From NCBI RefSeq assembly GCF_964252635.1, contig NZ_CAXUNP010000003.1, positions 62,001 to 126,000 on the forward strand: a DNA stretch of 64,000 nt. Reading direction: 5' to 3'. The notes beneath the pieces were generated by a model, which saw nothing but the letters and a program-made list of their open reading frames with translations, made no database searches and was not told the origin of the DNA. Positions 27,173 through 35,289 of this stretch are shown piece by piece; the stretch's first letter is position 1; the number at the start of each line of letters is the position of its first letter. This DNA is from Jatrophihabitans sp964252635. GTDB lineage: Bacteria; Actinomycetota; Actinomycetes; Mycobacteriales; Jatrophihabitantaceae. Made by a program: the position numbers and the translations under genes.

Positions 27173-27755
27173 CGCGGACGGAACCGAGGACGCCCCTGAT
27201 GACGAACAGATCAGTGTGGAAGCAGCCCTCGGGGACATCGGCGAACGCCTGAATCGTGGCGAGCCGGATGCGTTGGAGGACGCCTACCGCTCGCTCGGCC
27301 CGCTCGTCATGTCCTACCTCGGGCGTTACGTCCCGCAACCGGACATCGAAGATGTCATGCAGCGGGTGTTCTACGAGCTGTGGCGCGTCCACGAACGCTA
27401 CGACCCGAACCAGTCGCTGCGCGGTTGGGTCCTCGGTATCGCCCGTAAGCGGGCCATCGACCACCTGCGCAAACGCCGCGACGTGGTGGTCCCGCTGGAC
27501 TCGATGCGCGAGATCACCGGCGACGACGGTCGTGAGGTCGCCGACCGCCTGGTGTGGGCCGACGAGGTCCGCGGCGGCCTGGACTCGCTGCCGGACCTGC
27601 AGCGTCAGGTGATCGAGCTGGCCTACTTCGACGGCTACACCCAGACCGAGATCGCTGCCGCCCTCGACATCCCACTGGGTACCGTGAAAACTCGCACGTC
27701 GCGCGGACTGCAACGTCTCGCCGGCCTGCTGGAGAATCCTCGAGGCGTCCGATGA
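27141..27755 (+). CDS. ECF sigma factor (SigK-like)
   Basis: A 204-residue extracytoplasmic-function sigma factor. Region 2 is YLGRYVPQPDIEDVMQRVF with YELWR and LRGWVLGIARKRAIDHLRKR, which melts the -10 element. Region 4 is SLPDLQRQVIELAYFDGYTQ followed by EIAAALDIPLGTVKTRTSRG, the -35-binding helix-turn-helix. The start is uncertain: GTG 27141 lies inside the fahA end, TTG 27159 and GTG 27216 are alternatives. It overlaps the anti-sigma gene by 4 bases (ATGA). Sigma and anti-sigma pairs of this type normally regulate their own promoter; the stimulus is unknown. Confidence 0.88.
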   Translation: MKSGVALPPGDADGTEDAPDDEQISVEAALGDIGERLNRGEPDALEDAYRSLGPLVMSYLGRYVPQPDIEDVMQRVFYELWRVHERYDPNQSLRGWVLGIARKRAIDHLRKRRDVVVPLDSMREITGDDGREVADRLVWADEVRGGLDSLPDLQRQVIELAYFDGYTQTEIAAALDIPLGTVKTRTSRGLQRLAGLLENPRGVR

Positions 27756-28489
27756 GCAACCACATCACCGACGACATCCCTCGCCTGCTGACCGGCGAGG
27801 CGAACCGGGATGCCGTGCTGGCCGCGGCCGAGCACCTGCGCTCGTGCCCGGACTGCCAGCAGGAACTCGTCTTCGCCGTCGTCGCACACGCCTCGCTGAC
27901 CTCGGCCCACCGCTTCGCCCCCGAGATCGTCGCCCCCGACGGCGCCGACGAGCGCCGCCACCACGAGGCTGCCGACGACGATGCCCCGTCGCTGCCGCCG
28001 ATGACCACCGTGTTCGAGAAGGTACGGGCCGAGGCCGAGCAGGCCACCCGCAAGAAGCACGCGGCTCCGAAACGCCGCCGGCTGCTCGCGGTCGCCGCGG
28101 CGGCGGTCGTGCTGGCCGGTGGCGGGGTCACGCTCGCCGAGGTCAGCTCGTCGTCCTCCTCGTCGCCGGGCAAGCAGAACGTTGCACTCACCGCGTTCGA
28201 CCGCGGCCACTCGCGGGCCACGGTCACCATCGTCGGCGACCGGCGACTGAGCATCGACGCCACCAAGTTGCCGCGCCTCGATTCCGACCACGTCTACGAA
28301 CTGTGGCTGACGGACGGCTCCCGTACGCGCATGCAACCCGTGGGGCTGCTGGGCAACGACAACACCGCCGAGTTCACGGTGTCGTCGAAGTCGCTGACCC
28401 AGTACGACAACTTCGAGGTCAGCGTGCAGCGCACCAACCAGACGAGGTACAGCAACATCAGCGTGCTCCGCGGCGCCTACCGAAGCTGA
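27752..28489 (+). CDS. Anti-sigma factor (RskA-like)
   Basis: A 245-residue partner of the upstream sigma factor. The N-terminus carries a ZAS-type zinc motif, HLRSCPDCQQEL (HxxxCxxC), which holds the sigma factor. A basic run (KKHAAPKRRR) precedes a single membrane helix, LLAVAAAAVVLAGGGVTLAEV. The outer part is an anti-sigma-K domain with VYELWLTDGSRTRMQPVGLL. It is therefore a type II membrane protein likely controlled by regulated proteolysis. Translational coupling with the sigma gene gives near-equal amounts. Confidence 0.85.
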   Translation: MSNHITDDIPRLLTGEANRDAVLAAAEHLRSCPDCQQELVFAVVAHASLTSAHRFAPEIVAPDGADERRHHEAADDDAPSLPPMTTVFEKVRAEAEQATRKKHAAPKRRRLLAVAAAAVVLAGGGVTLAEVSSSSSSSPGKQNVALTAFDRGHSRATVTIVGDRRLSIDATKLPRLDSDHVYELWLTDGSRTRMQPVGLLGNDNTAEFTVSSKSLTQYDNFEVSVQRTNQTRYSNISVLRGAYRS

Positions 28490-28596
28490 CGCCCACACTC
28501 TGCAGCTCGCCGCGTCCCTACTGTCGGGCACCGTAGCTCCGGCCCCCGGCCCGGGCGGCGTCGTCGTCGTCGTCGTCGATCGGATGGAGCACACTC

Positions 28597-28851
28597 GTGG
28601 TCATGACGGCCTACGTTGTCTCCACCGGCACCGGTCTCGTGTTCGCCGCTCCTGACCGGACCGCCGCGCAGCTCCGAACGGACGTCGAGGCCTGGGTTCG
28701 CGACAAACGCATGATGACCGTCGCGGGTGTCGACGCGGCGGGTGACGAGGCGTCGATGGTTGTGGCGTGGGACGACGTGACCGACTACTCGATCACCGAG
28801 GACGAGCCGGCCGGCGGCACCATCGTCATGACGTACGTCGGCGAGGACTGA
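28597..28851 (+). CDS. Small hypothetical protein
   Basis: An 84-residue protein from GTG 28597, with GGAG seven bases upstream (28586-28589); ATG 28603 is the alternative. A strand-helix-strand pattern is seen (TAYVVSTGTGLVF, then TAAQLRTDVEAWVRDK, then SMVVAWDDVTDYSI). No family is recognised. It has no hydrophobic stretch and is acidic. A TCG triplet run (28561-28578) lies just upstream. It is convergent with the SDR gene 19 bases on, and a short 5-bp hairpin (28856-28870) separates them. Confidence 0.5.
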   Translation: MVMTAYVVSTGTGLVFAAPDRTAAQLRTDVEAWVRDKRMMTVAGVDAAGDEASMVVAWDDVTDYSITEDEPAGGTIVMTYVGED

Positions 28852-28870
28852 CCTCGCGGGTGACGCCCGC

Positions 28871-29710
28871 TCATTCGTCGATGTCGTCGCGCGTGACCGA
28901 ACAGGCCACCTCTCGATGGCGGTCGTGCTCGGCAAGACGGGCAATGAGGGCCTCCCTGACGTCGGCATAGGTGTCCCGGCCCAGTGGGAGCCGCAGCGGA
29001 GCGTCGCCGGACGCGACGAGCGTGATCATGGCGGCCGCTATCTTGCCGGGACTGCTCGGGAGCGGGAAGGCTCCGGCGGCGAGCGCCCGACGGACCTCCC
29101 CGGCAGGGGTGGCGTCGTACTCGGGCATGACGGGTGCGGTGTCCAGCGAGGTGCCGAAGCCGGTGGGTGTCGCACCGGGTTCGACGATGGTGAGCTTGAT
29201 CCCGAAGGGTGCTACCTCGGCCGCGACGGTCTGGCAGAAGCCTTCGACGCCCCACTTCGAGGCGTGGTAGTAGCTGAAGTTCGGATAGGTCGTCTGCCCA
29301 CCGGCGGTGGAAACCTGCAGGATGTGCCCGCCGCCCTGGGCACGGAGGTGTGGCAGGGCCGCACGGATGACGCGGATCGAGCCGAGCAGGTTGGTGTCGA
29401 GCACGCGACGGATCTGTTCGTCACTGGCCTCCTCCACGGACGCGAACACCCCGTACCCGGCGTTGTTGACGACGACGTCGATCTTCCCCAGCGCGCTGAA
29501 GGCGTCGTCGACGACGCGGGGCACCTGCGCCGCGTCGGTGACATCCAGCGAGGCGACCCAGAGGTTGTCGCCGTACTCGGCGCGCAGGTCGTCCAACGCT
29601 TCCGGCCGGCGCAAGGTGGCGGCCACGCGATCGCCTCGGTGCAAGAGCTGTTCGGTGAGCAGCCGCCCGAAGCCGCTCGACGTTCCGGTGATGAACCAGG
29701 TTGTGGACAC
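28871..29710 (-). CDS. Short-chain dehydrogenase/reductase
   Basis: A 279-residue classical SDR. The dinucleotide loop is TGTSSGFG, the stabilising NNAG is in VVVNNAGYGVF, the catalytic Ser precedes STAGGQ and the Tyr-Lys pair is YHASK. The cofactor is probably NADP(H), by the R in ATLRRPEAL. GTG 29710 is chosen, because AAGGAG lies five bases upstream; the frame is open further to 29893. It is divergent from a MerR regulator, and a palindromic operator lies in its promoter, so it is most likely the regulator's target. Confidence 0.87.
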   Translation of the reverse strand: MSTTWFITGTSSGFGRLLTEQLLHRGDRVAATLRRPEALDDLRAEYGDNLWVASLDVTDAAQVPRVVDDAFSALGKIDVVVNNAGYGVFASVEEASDEQIRRVLDTNLLGSIRVIRAALPHLRAQGGGHILQVSTAGGQTTYPNFSYYHASKWGVEGFCQTVAAEVAPFGIKLTIVEPGATPTGFGTSLDTAPVMPEYDATPAGEVRRALAAGAFPLPSSPGKIAAAMITLVASGDAPLRLPLGRDTYADVREALIARLAEHDRHREVACSVTRDDIDE

Positions 29711-29739
29711 TGTCGCTCCTTCGTCGATGAACGCCGTCG

Positions 29740-29770
29740 ACGCTAGGAGTTCGAGTCGACTCGAAGGCAA
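29740..29770 (-). promoter_or_regulatory. MerR-type promoter with 16-bp palindrome
   Basis: On the minus strand TTGCCT (29770-29765) and TAGCGT (29745-29740) are separated by 19 bases. The palindrome TTCGAGTC-GACTCGAA (29750-29765) fills this spacer and touches the -35. Overlong 19-20 bp spacers with central dyads are the hallmark of promoters activated by MerR proteins through DNA twisting. The SDR start lies 30 bases downstream. The MerR gene is on the other side. Confidence 0.7.
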
Positions 29771-29790
29771 ATGTCCGTACCGTGGAGAGC

Positions 29791-30231
29791 ATGACCACCG
29801 GGACGACCCTGACCATCGGAGAGGTCGGCGAGCTGACCGGCCTGACGACCCACACGCTGCGGTTCTACGAGCAGGAGGGCTTGTTCCTCGCACCCGTCCG
29901 CCGCGATTCCGTGGGCCGTCGCGTGTTCACCGAGGACGAGGTCGAGTGGCTGAAGGTCTGCACCCGACTGCGGTCATCAGGCATGCCCCTCGAGGACATC
30001 CGACGCTATGCCCGGCTCGTGGTCGCCGGACCCGGGACCGTCTCCGAACGCTTCGACATCCTGCGCGGTCACGAGACCCGCGTGCAGGCGCAGATCGCCG
30101 AACTGCAGGCCGCCCTCGACGTCATCCGGCGCAAGGTCGCGATCTACGCCGACCATCTCGCCGACGGCACCGCGGACAACCTGTGGCGACACGGGCCGCA
30201 GTGCGCCGTCGATGCGGTGGAGTCCCGGTAG
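29791..30231 (+). CDS. MerR-family transcriptional regulator
   Basis: A 146-residue MerR regulator, ATG 29791 (or GTG 29782, adding three residues). The N-terminal winged helix is LTIGEVGELTGLTTHTLRFYE, with RDSVGRRVFTEDEVEWL as the wing and second helix. A coiled-coil dimer helix follows (HETRVQAQIAELQAALDVIRRK). The C-terminus has one Cys near the end (HGPQCAVD), too little for a metal-binding site of the MerR or CueR type. It likely senses a small molecule and activates the divergent SDR gene. Confidence 0.85.
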   Translation: MTTGTTLTIGEVGELTGLTTHTLRFYEQEGLFLAPVRRDSVGRRVFTEDEVEWLKVCTRLRSSGMPLEDIRRYARLVVAGPGTVSERFDILRGHETRVQAQIAELQAALDVIRRKVAIYADHLADGTADNLWRHGPQCAVDAVESR

Positions 30232-30248
30232 TCCGCTGCAGCTGCCGA

Positions 30249-30638
30249 TCAGACGTCGGCATGGACGGCGATGACGATGCGGTCGCGCATGCTCGGCCGC
30301 AGCTTCTCCAGCAGCGTAACGAACCGGTACTGCAGACCGTACTTCGACTTCAACGCAGCCTCGACACGGGACCTGCTCGCGCTGTCGTCCAGCAATCCCG
30401 CCCGACCGGACGCCATCGGCGCCCCCGGTTTGACCTCGCCGCGACGCCCGCACGGACGCACCTCGACCGCAGGATTGTTGCGCAGCCGTTTCACCTTGCC
30501 GGTGCCACGGCCCGTCCAGAACGCGAGGGTGTCGCCGTCGCGGACAGCCCACAAGGGCGTCGCCACCGCCTCGCCATTTCGCCGCAAGGTCGTCAAGGAC
30601 ACGAACGGCTCGGACGCGAGATCCATGGGGACGGTCAC
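30249..30638 (-). CDS. PPOX-class F420-dependent oxidoreductase-like protein
   Basis: A 129-residue pyridoxamine-oxidase-fold protein. The strand FVSLTTLRRNGEAVATPLWAV is the common opening of actinobacterial F420- or FMN-binding split-barrel enzymes, followed by LAFWTGRGTGKVKRLRNNP, which matches the TxxxxxKxxRLRxNP phosphate-contact pattern. It is small, single-domain and cytosolic. The natural substrate is unknown. It is convergent with the MerR gene (17-base gap). The 113 bases to the next gene, 30639-30751, hold no feature I can support. Confidence 0.78.
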   Translation of the reverse strand: MTVPMDLASEPFVSLTTLRRNGEAVATPLWAVRDGDTLAFWTGRGTGKVKRLRNNPAVEVRPCGRRGEVKPGAPMASGRAGLLDDSASRSRVEAALKSKYGLQYRFVTLLEKLRPSMRDRIVIAVHADV

Positions 30639-30751
30639 AGACCCATTGTGGGCTCACGACGGCCGGCCGACGACAGGCGAGCCGTAAGGGTTCGGTGCTC
30701 GAGGTGACGAACCGGCAGCCGCTGCCCCGCCGACCCAACCAGCTCGAGGTG

Positions 30752-30964
30752 TCAGCTCTCGTCGCCCTTGAGCCGGGCCAGGCGCTGCTCGAGGGCTCCG
30801 AGGATGCCCTCGTTCTCCTCGATCGAGGTCAGCATGGCCGCCGTGTCCTCGGAGTCGACGGCACCGAGCCCCTGCCCACCGACCTGCTGACGCAGCTGGT
30901 CGTTGTCGCGGCGCAACTCGGCGATCTCGTTCTCGAGATCGGTGACCTCGGACTGGTCGGACAC
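30752..30964 (-). CDS. Small coiled-coil protein
   Basis: A 70-residue protein beginning at GTG 30964, with AAGGAG six bases upstream. It reads as a heptad-repeat helix (SEVTDLENEIAELRRDNDQL), then a glycine-rich hinge, then a second helix (LTSIEENEGILGALEQRLARL). It is acidic and soluble. No family is recognised. It is the last gene of the minus-strand lipid operon, 16 bases after the DUF1295 gene. Confidence 0.6.
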   Translation of the reverse strand: MSDQSEVTDLENEIAELRRDNDQLRQQVGGQGLGAVDSEDTAAMLTSIEENEGILGALEQRLARLKGDES

Positions 30965-30980
30965 AGGTGACTCCTTCGGT

Positions 30981-31790
30981 TCAACGGGTGGTGACGGCCT
31001 TCTTGACCCGGGGCGGCAGCGGGAAGAACATGCTGGTCCTCGCCGCGTACTCGTCCCAGCCGTCACGCTTGCTCATGGACTTCTCCAGGATGCGCGCCCC
31101 CGAGCCGATGGTCAGCAGCAGGGTCATGATGACGGGCGAGAAGACAGTGGCCACACCGGGCAGCGCGTCGGCCGCGACCAGGAAGATGCCCCACCAGATG
31201 CAGGCGTCACCGAAGTAGTTCGGGTGCCGGGTGTAGCGCCACAGCCCCGTGTCGATGAGCTTGCCCTTGTTGCCGGGGTCGGCGCGGAAACGGGCCATCT
31301 GCGCGTCACCGACGCTCTCGAAGAACAGACCGACGGCCCAGACCGCCACACCGACCCAGGCCAGCGGACCGACGCTGTCGCGCTCGAACCCGCCGACCAG
31401 GATCGGGGCCGAGATGACGTAGGCGAGCACGCCCTGCAGCAGGTAGATATGGGTCAGCGCGTACAGATCGCCGTTGCCGGGCTGCTTGTCGAGCAGCTCC
31501 TTGTACCGGGGGTCCTCGGGCCTGCCCCACGATCGCTTGCCGGTGTACGCGGCCAGGCGCAACCCCCACACCGTCGGCAGCGCGAGCAGCAACCAGCGAC
31601 GGACCTCGTCGCCGTCGGAGCGCACGACCATGACGACTGCGGCGGTGACGAACAGCAGGCCCCACGTGGTGTCGATGACCGCGTGCTTGCCGACGATCTT
31701 GGACACCACGAACGTGGCCAGCAGCACGACGACCATCGCACCGGCGGCCCAGGCCAGCGTTCCCGCCCAGGCCGCGGTGTCGAAGTTCAT
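30981..31790 (-). CDS. DUF1295 family membrane protein (steroid 5-alpha reductase-like)
   Basis: A 269-residue polytopic membrane protein of the DUF1295 family, related to steroid 5-alpha reductases and isoprenylcysteine methyltransferases. About six or seven helices are seen, and the conserved C-terminal core LWRYTRHPNYFGDACIWWG is intact. The segment following is ILEKSMSKRDGWDEYAARTS. Proteins in this family probably reduce a double bond or act on a lipid at the membrane with NADPH. It lies 22 bases after the methyltransferase in the same operon, and these families are often neighbours in bacteria, so a joint role in fatty-acid modification is inferred. Confidence 0.85.
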   Translation of the reverse strand: MNFDTAAWAGTLAWAAGAMVVVLLATFVVSKIVGKHAVIDTTWGLLFVTAAVVMVVRSDGDEVRRWLLLALPTVWGLRLAAYTGKRSWGRPEDPRYKELLDKQPGNGDLYALTHIYLLQGVLAYVISAPILVGGFERDSVGPLAWVGVAVWAVGLFFESVGDAQMARFRADPGNKGKLIDTGLWRYTRHPNYFGDACIWWGIFLVAADALPGVATVFSPVIMTLLLTIGSGARILEKSMSKRDGWDEYAARTSMFFPLPPRVKKAVTTR

Positions 31791-31812
31791 CGCGGCAACG
31801 TACCCACCGTGC

Positions 31813-33837
31813 CTAGCTGTTCACCGACCACGGCCTCGTCGCCGGCATCGCGCTGACGCCCTCGGCACTCGGCTTGACGGCGAGGAACTGGTCGACACCC
31901 ATCCGACCCTCGTCGAAGGTCAGCATGCCGCCGACGAGGTAAAGCCGCCAGACCCGCGCGACCTCCTCCCCCTGCAGCGCGACGAACTCGTCCCAGTGGG
32001 ACTCGAACGTGTCGATCCAGTGCTGCACGGTGGTGACGTAGTGCTCGCGCATGGCCTCCACGTCACGGACCTCGAAGCCACCGTTGACCAGGTGACGGGT
32101 CGTCTGCCAGATCGGGCGCATGTGCATGTCCGGTGCGATGTAGGACTCGATGAACGCCCCACCACCCGGAGCGGTGTTCTCGTGTCGCGACATCTGCTGC
32201 AGCAGCAGGCGGCCGGTGGGCTTGAGCGCGTCGAACATGAGGCCGACGTACTCGGGGTAGTTGCCCTCGCCGACGTGCTCGCCCATCTCGATGGAACTCA
32301 CGGCGTCGAACTGCTCGGTCGTCCCGGCGAGCTCGCGGTAGTCCTGCAGTCGCACCTCGACGCGGTCGGACAGCCCGCGCTCGGCGATGCGCTTGGCGAT
32401 GAAGTCGCGCTGCTGGGCCGAGAGGGTGACGCCGACGGCGTGCACGCCGTAGTGCTCGGCCGCGTGCAGGATCATCGAGCCCCACCCGCACCCGACGTCG
32501 AGCAGGCGCTTGCCGGGCTGCAGGTCGAGCTTGCGGCAGACGAGGTCGAGCTTCGCCCGCTGTGCGTCGACGAGCGACTGGCCCTCGTGCGTGAAGTAGG
32601 CCGAGGAGTAGGCCATCGTCTCGTCGAGCAGCAGCTCGTAGAACTCGTTGGACAGGTCGTAGTGGTGGGAGATCGCGGCCCGGTCGCGCAGCTTGGTGTG
32701 CAACCCGCCGCGTAAGCGCGCCTCGGACGCCGGCGGGGTGGGCGGCGCACCGACGGCGCCGAGCCGGGCCGCGCCCAGCGCGGCCTTGGCCTTCGCGCCG
32801 GTGGACAGCGAGACGCCGGTGGTGGGACGCGAACGCGCCAGCTTCCACGCCCGCCGGAAGCCGTCGGCGAGATCGCCGTCGACGTCGAGGTCGCCGGTGA
32901 CGTAGGCGCGGGCGAGACCCAGCTCGCCCGGCGCCCAGAGCAGGCGGCGCAGGGCCCGCCGGGAGCGGATGACCAGCACGGGGCCGCCGTCGGCGGGGCC
33001 GGCCTCGCTGCCGTCCCAGGCGCGGATGCGCACCGGCAGGTCGATACCGGCGGTGTCGCGCAGCAGGGTGGCGAGGCGGTCGGCGATGGTTGGCATGGCG
33101 GTGTCCTCCGGACGGTCCGACGGGTGGGGCGGGCGGTGCTGGATCGGCAGGCCCTTGCGCCACAGCCGCAGGCCGTGGACGGTGATCAGGGCGCGCACGA
33201 GCCAGGTCTCGAACGGGTGGCGCAGCGCAGTGGTCAGCACCGCGCGCCGGGTGGCGGCTCGGCGGACCCCACGCACGGACGCCGTGAACGGCTTGGCGTC
33301 CGGCCGGTGCAACGTGATGGTGACGGCGAGCCGGTCACCGGGCTCGGGCAGGCTCATCCGGTAGTGACCGTCGACGGGGTAGAACGGCGACACGAAGAAC
33401 TGCTTCTCGGTGTCGACCCGGCCGGCGTCGTCGGGTTGCAGCAGGTAGCGGTGCCGCTGCCGGTAGGTGTTGTGCACCTCGGCCACGACGGCGACGACCT
33501 CGCCCGCGGAGTCGTGGCACCAGTACAGCGTCAGCGGGTTGAAGACGTAGCCGAGGCTGCGGGCACTGGTCAGCATGGTGATGCGCCCGCCGCGCAGGTC
33601 GATGCCGTTCTCGTGCAGGTAGGCCTCGACGTTCTCGCGCAGGGTGCGGCCTGGGTCGCCCACGTGATCGCTTGGCCGGAAGCGTGCCAGCGGCCCGTGC
33701 TCGGGCAGGTCGTCGAGATCGACGAACCAGAGGTAGCTGGAGTGCCGTACGTCGTGGCGGACCGGCTCGGCCCGCACGTGCGCGATCGAGACGTCGTAGA
33801 GCGCCGGTGTTCTCGGGGTTGCAGGGGTGACGCTCAC
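31813..33837 (-). CDS. DUF1365-cyclopropane fatty acid synthase-type methyltransferase fusion
   Basis: One 674-residue open frame that joins two usually separate proteins. Residues 1-247 are DUF1365 (HSSYLWFVDLDDLP, SLGYVFNPLTLYWCHD, VSPFYPVDGHYRM). Residues 248-674 are a SAM-dependent methyltransferase of the cyclopropane synthase family (HYDLSNEFYELLLDETMAYS, the SAM loop LLDVGCGWGS, QQMSRHENTAPGGGAFIESY). No stop lies between. An internal ATG at 33096 with GGAGG eight bases upstream could give a separate 427-residue methyltransferase. The GTG start overlaps the oxidoreductase stop by 4 bases. It probably transfers a methyl or methylene to unsaturated membrane acyl chains. Confidence 0.85.
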   Translation of the reverse strand: MSVTPATPRTPALYDVSIAHVRAEPVRHDVRHSSYLWFVDLDDLPEHGPLARFRPSDHVGDPGRTLRENVEAYLHENGIDLRGGRITMLTSARSLGYVFNPLTLYWCHDSAGEVVAVVAEVHNTYRQRHRYLLQPDDAGRVDTEKQFFVSPFYPVDGHYRMSLPEPGDRLAVTITLHRPDAKPFTASVRGVRRAATRRAVLTTALRHPFETWLVRALITVHGLRLWRKGLPIQHRPPHPSDRPEDTAMPTIADRLATLLRDTAGIDLPVRIRAWDGSEAGPADGGPVLVIRSRRALRRLLWAPGELGLARAYVTGDLDVDGDLADGFRRAWKLARSRPTTGVSLSTGAKAKAALGAARLGAVGAPPTPPASEARLRGGLHTKLRDRAAISHHYDLSNEFYELLLDETMAYSSAYFTHEGQSLVDAQRAKLDLVCRKLDLQPGKRLLDVGCGWGSMILHAAEHYGVHAVGVTLSAQQRDFIAKRIAERGLSDRVEVRLQDYRELAGTTEQFDAVSSIEMGEHVGEGNYPEYVGLMFDALKPTGRLLLQQMSRHENTAPGGGAFIESYIAPDMHMRPIWQTTRHLVNGGFEVRDVEAMREHYVTTVQHWIDTFESHWDEFVALQGEEVARVWRLYLVGGMLTFDEGRMGVDQFLAVKPSAEGVSAMPATRPWSVNS

Positions 33838-35093
33838 CAGCGCACACCCAGGCTCTTGGCCGCCTCGACCCCCGCCCGGCACCCGTCCTCGTGGAAACCC
33901 CAGCCGTGATAGGCGCCGGCGAAGGCGACGACCCCGTCGTTGAGCTCGGGCAGGCGTTCGCGGGCGGCCACCGATGCGGTGGTGTAGACGGGGTGCTCGT
34001 AGGCCATGCGTTCGAGCACCGTGTCGGGAGCGACCCGGTCGTCGCCGTTGAGGGTGACGATGTAGGTCTGCGGGGCGTCCAGACGCTGCAGGCGGTTCAT
34101 GTTGTAGCTGACCTGCACCGACGTGGGCACCGCGTCGCACGCCGGCAGGGCGTAGTTCCACGAGGCCTGCGCGCGCGGCGTGCGGGGCAACAGTGACGCG
34201 TCGGTGTGCAACAGGGTCGGGTTGACGGTGTACCCGATGGCACCGAGCACCTCGGTCTCGGAACGGGTCGGGGCGCTCAGCATCGACAGGGCCTGATGCG
34301 GGTGCGTCGCGATGACGGCACCGTCGAAGTGCTCGACCTGGTCGGCGTCGTCGCGGACTTCGACGCCCCGACCGACCCGGGTGACCGCGCGGACCGGGGT
34401 CGAGGTCTGCACCGACGTCAGGCTCTTGGCCGCCTTCTCGACGTAGCGGGCCGAACCACCTGTGACCGTGTACCAGACCGGGCTGCCGCTCACCGAGAGC
34501 GCGCCGTGGTTCTGCAGGAACGTGAACAGGTAGCGGGCCGGGTAGTCGCCGGCCTCGGTCGGCGCGGTCGACCACACGGCGGCGATCACCGGCGTCACGA
34601 AGTGCGCGGTGAAGTAGTCGGAGTAGCCGTGCTGGTCGAGGAACTGGCGGATCGTGAGCTCGTGCTCGTCGCCGGCCAGCAGCGCGTGGGCGTCACGGTA
34701 GAAGCGGACGACCTCGCGCAGCAGGCGCAGGTACCGCGGCGTCAGCACCGTGCGGACCGTCGGCAGCAGACCCGACAGCCCGCGCCCGCCCGCGTATTCG
34801 AGGCCGCAGCCGGCGCAGGAGATCGACATGCTCATGTCGGACTCCTGGGTTGCCACCCCCAACTCGCTGAACAGCCGTCGAAGGTGGGGGTAGCTGCGCA
34901 GGTTGTGGACGATGAACCCGGTGTCGATGTTGCGCAGGACGCCGTCGGCGCCGACCACGTCGTGGGTGTCCGCGTGCCCGCCGAGACGGCCGTCGGCCTC
35001 GTAGAGGGTCACCGCGGCCTCGCGTTGCATGATGTAGGCCGAGGTCAACCCGGCCACGCCGCTGCCGATCACTGCGATCCTGGGCTGGGTCAC
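33834..35093 (-). CDS. FAD-dependent oxidoreductase, amine-oxidase type
   Basis: A 419-residue flavoprotein. The FAD motif is IAVIGSGVAGLTSAY, followed by LYEADGRLGGHADTH, and the FAD-contact C-terminus is VAFAGAYHGWGFHEDGCRAG. The NIDTGFIVHN segment matches the family of predicted NAD/FAD-binding proteins that accompany DUF1365 and cyclopropane synthase genes in many bacteria. GTG 35093 is chosen with GAAGGA seven bases upstream; the frame is open to 35246. It heads the lipid-modification operon and overlaps the next gene by 4 bases. It probably desaturates or oxidises a lipid acyl chain. Confidence 0.85.
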   Translation of the reverse strand: MTQPRIAVIGSGVAGLTSAYIMQREAAVTLYEADGRLGGHADTHDVVGADGVLRNIDTGFIVHNLRSYPHLRRLFSELGVATQESDMSMSISCAGCGLEYAGGRGLSGLLPTVRTVLTPRYLRLLREVVRFYRDAHALLAGDEHELTIRQFLDQHGYSDYFTAHFVTPVIAAVWSTAPTEAGDYPARYLFTFLQNHGALSVSGSPVWYTVTGGSARYVEKAAKSLTSVQTSTPVRAVTRVGRGVEVRDDADQVEHFDGAVIATHPHQALSMLSAPTRSETEVLGAIGYTVNPTLLHTDASLLPRTPRAQASWNYALPACDAVPTSVQVSYNMNRLQRLDAPQTYIVTLNGDDRVAPDTVLERMAYEHPVYTTASVAARERLPELNDGVVAFAGAYHGWGFHEDGCRAGVEAAKSLGVRW

Positions 35094-35289
35094 CGTGCCG
35101 TCCTTCGGTTGCCACCCTGTCGCCGGGCGCAGGGGTTCATGCTCCACTTCGTGCCTAGCCGGTACGGCGGTTCCGTCGCCCGACGCGAGGGACAGGAAAG
35201 GGCGGCGGCACGGGAGGGATGTGCCGCACGCCCTTTCGTGCCACATAGTAGGTCATGAAGGCGCTTCACAGGAGATCGAAAGGAACTCG

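Noticed and set aside
33097..34575. Extension of the DUF1365-methyltransferase frame to 34575
   Set aside because: Upstream of 33837 the frame is antisense-like within the oxidoreductase gene, which overlaps by only 4 bases at the GTG. The DUF1365 family start is right at 33837.
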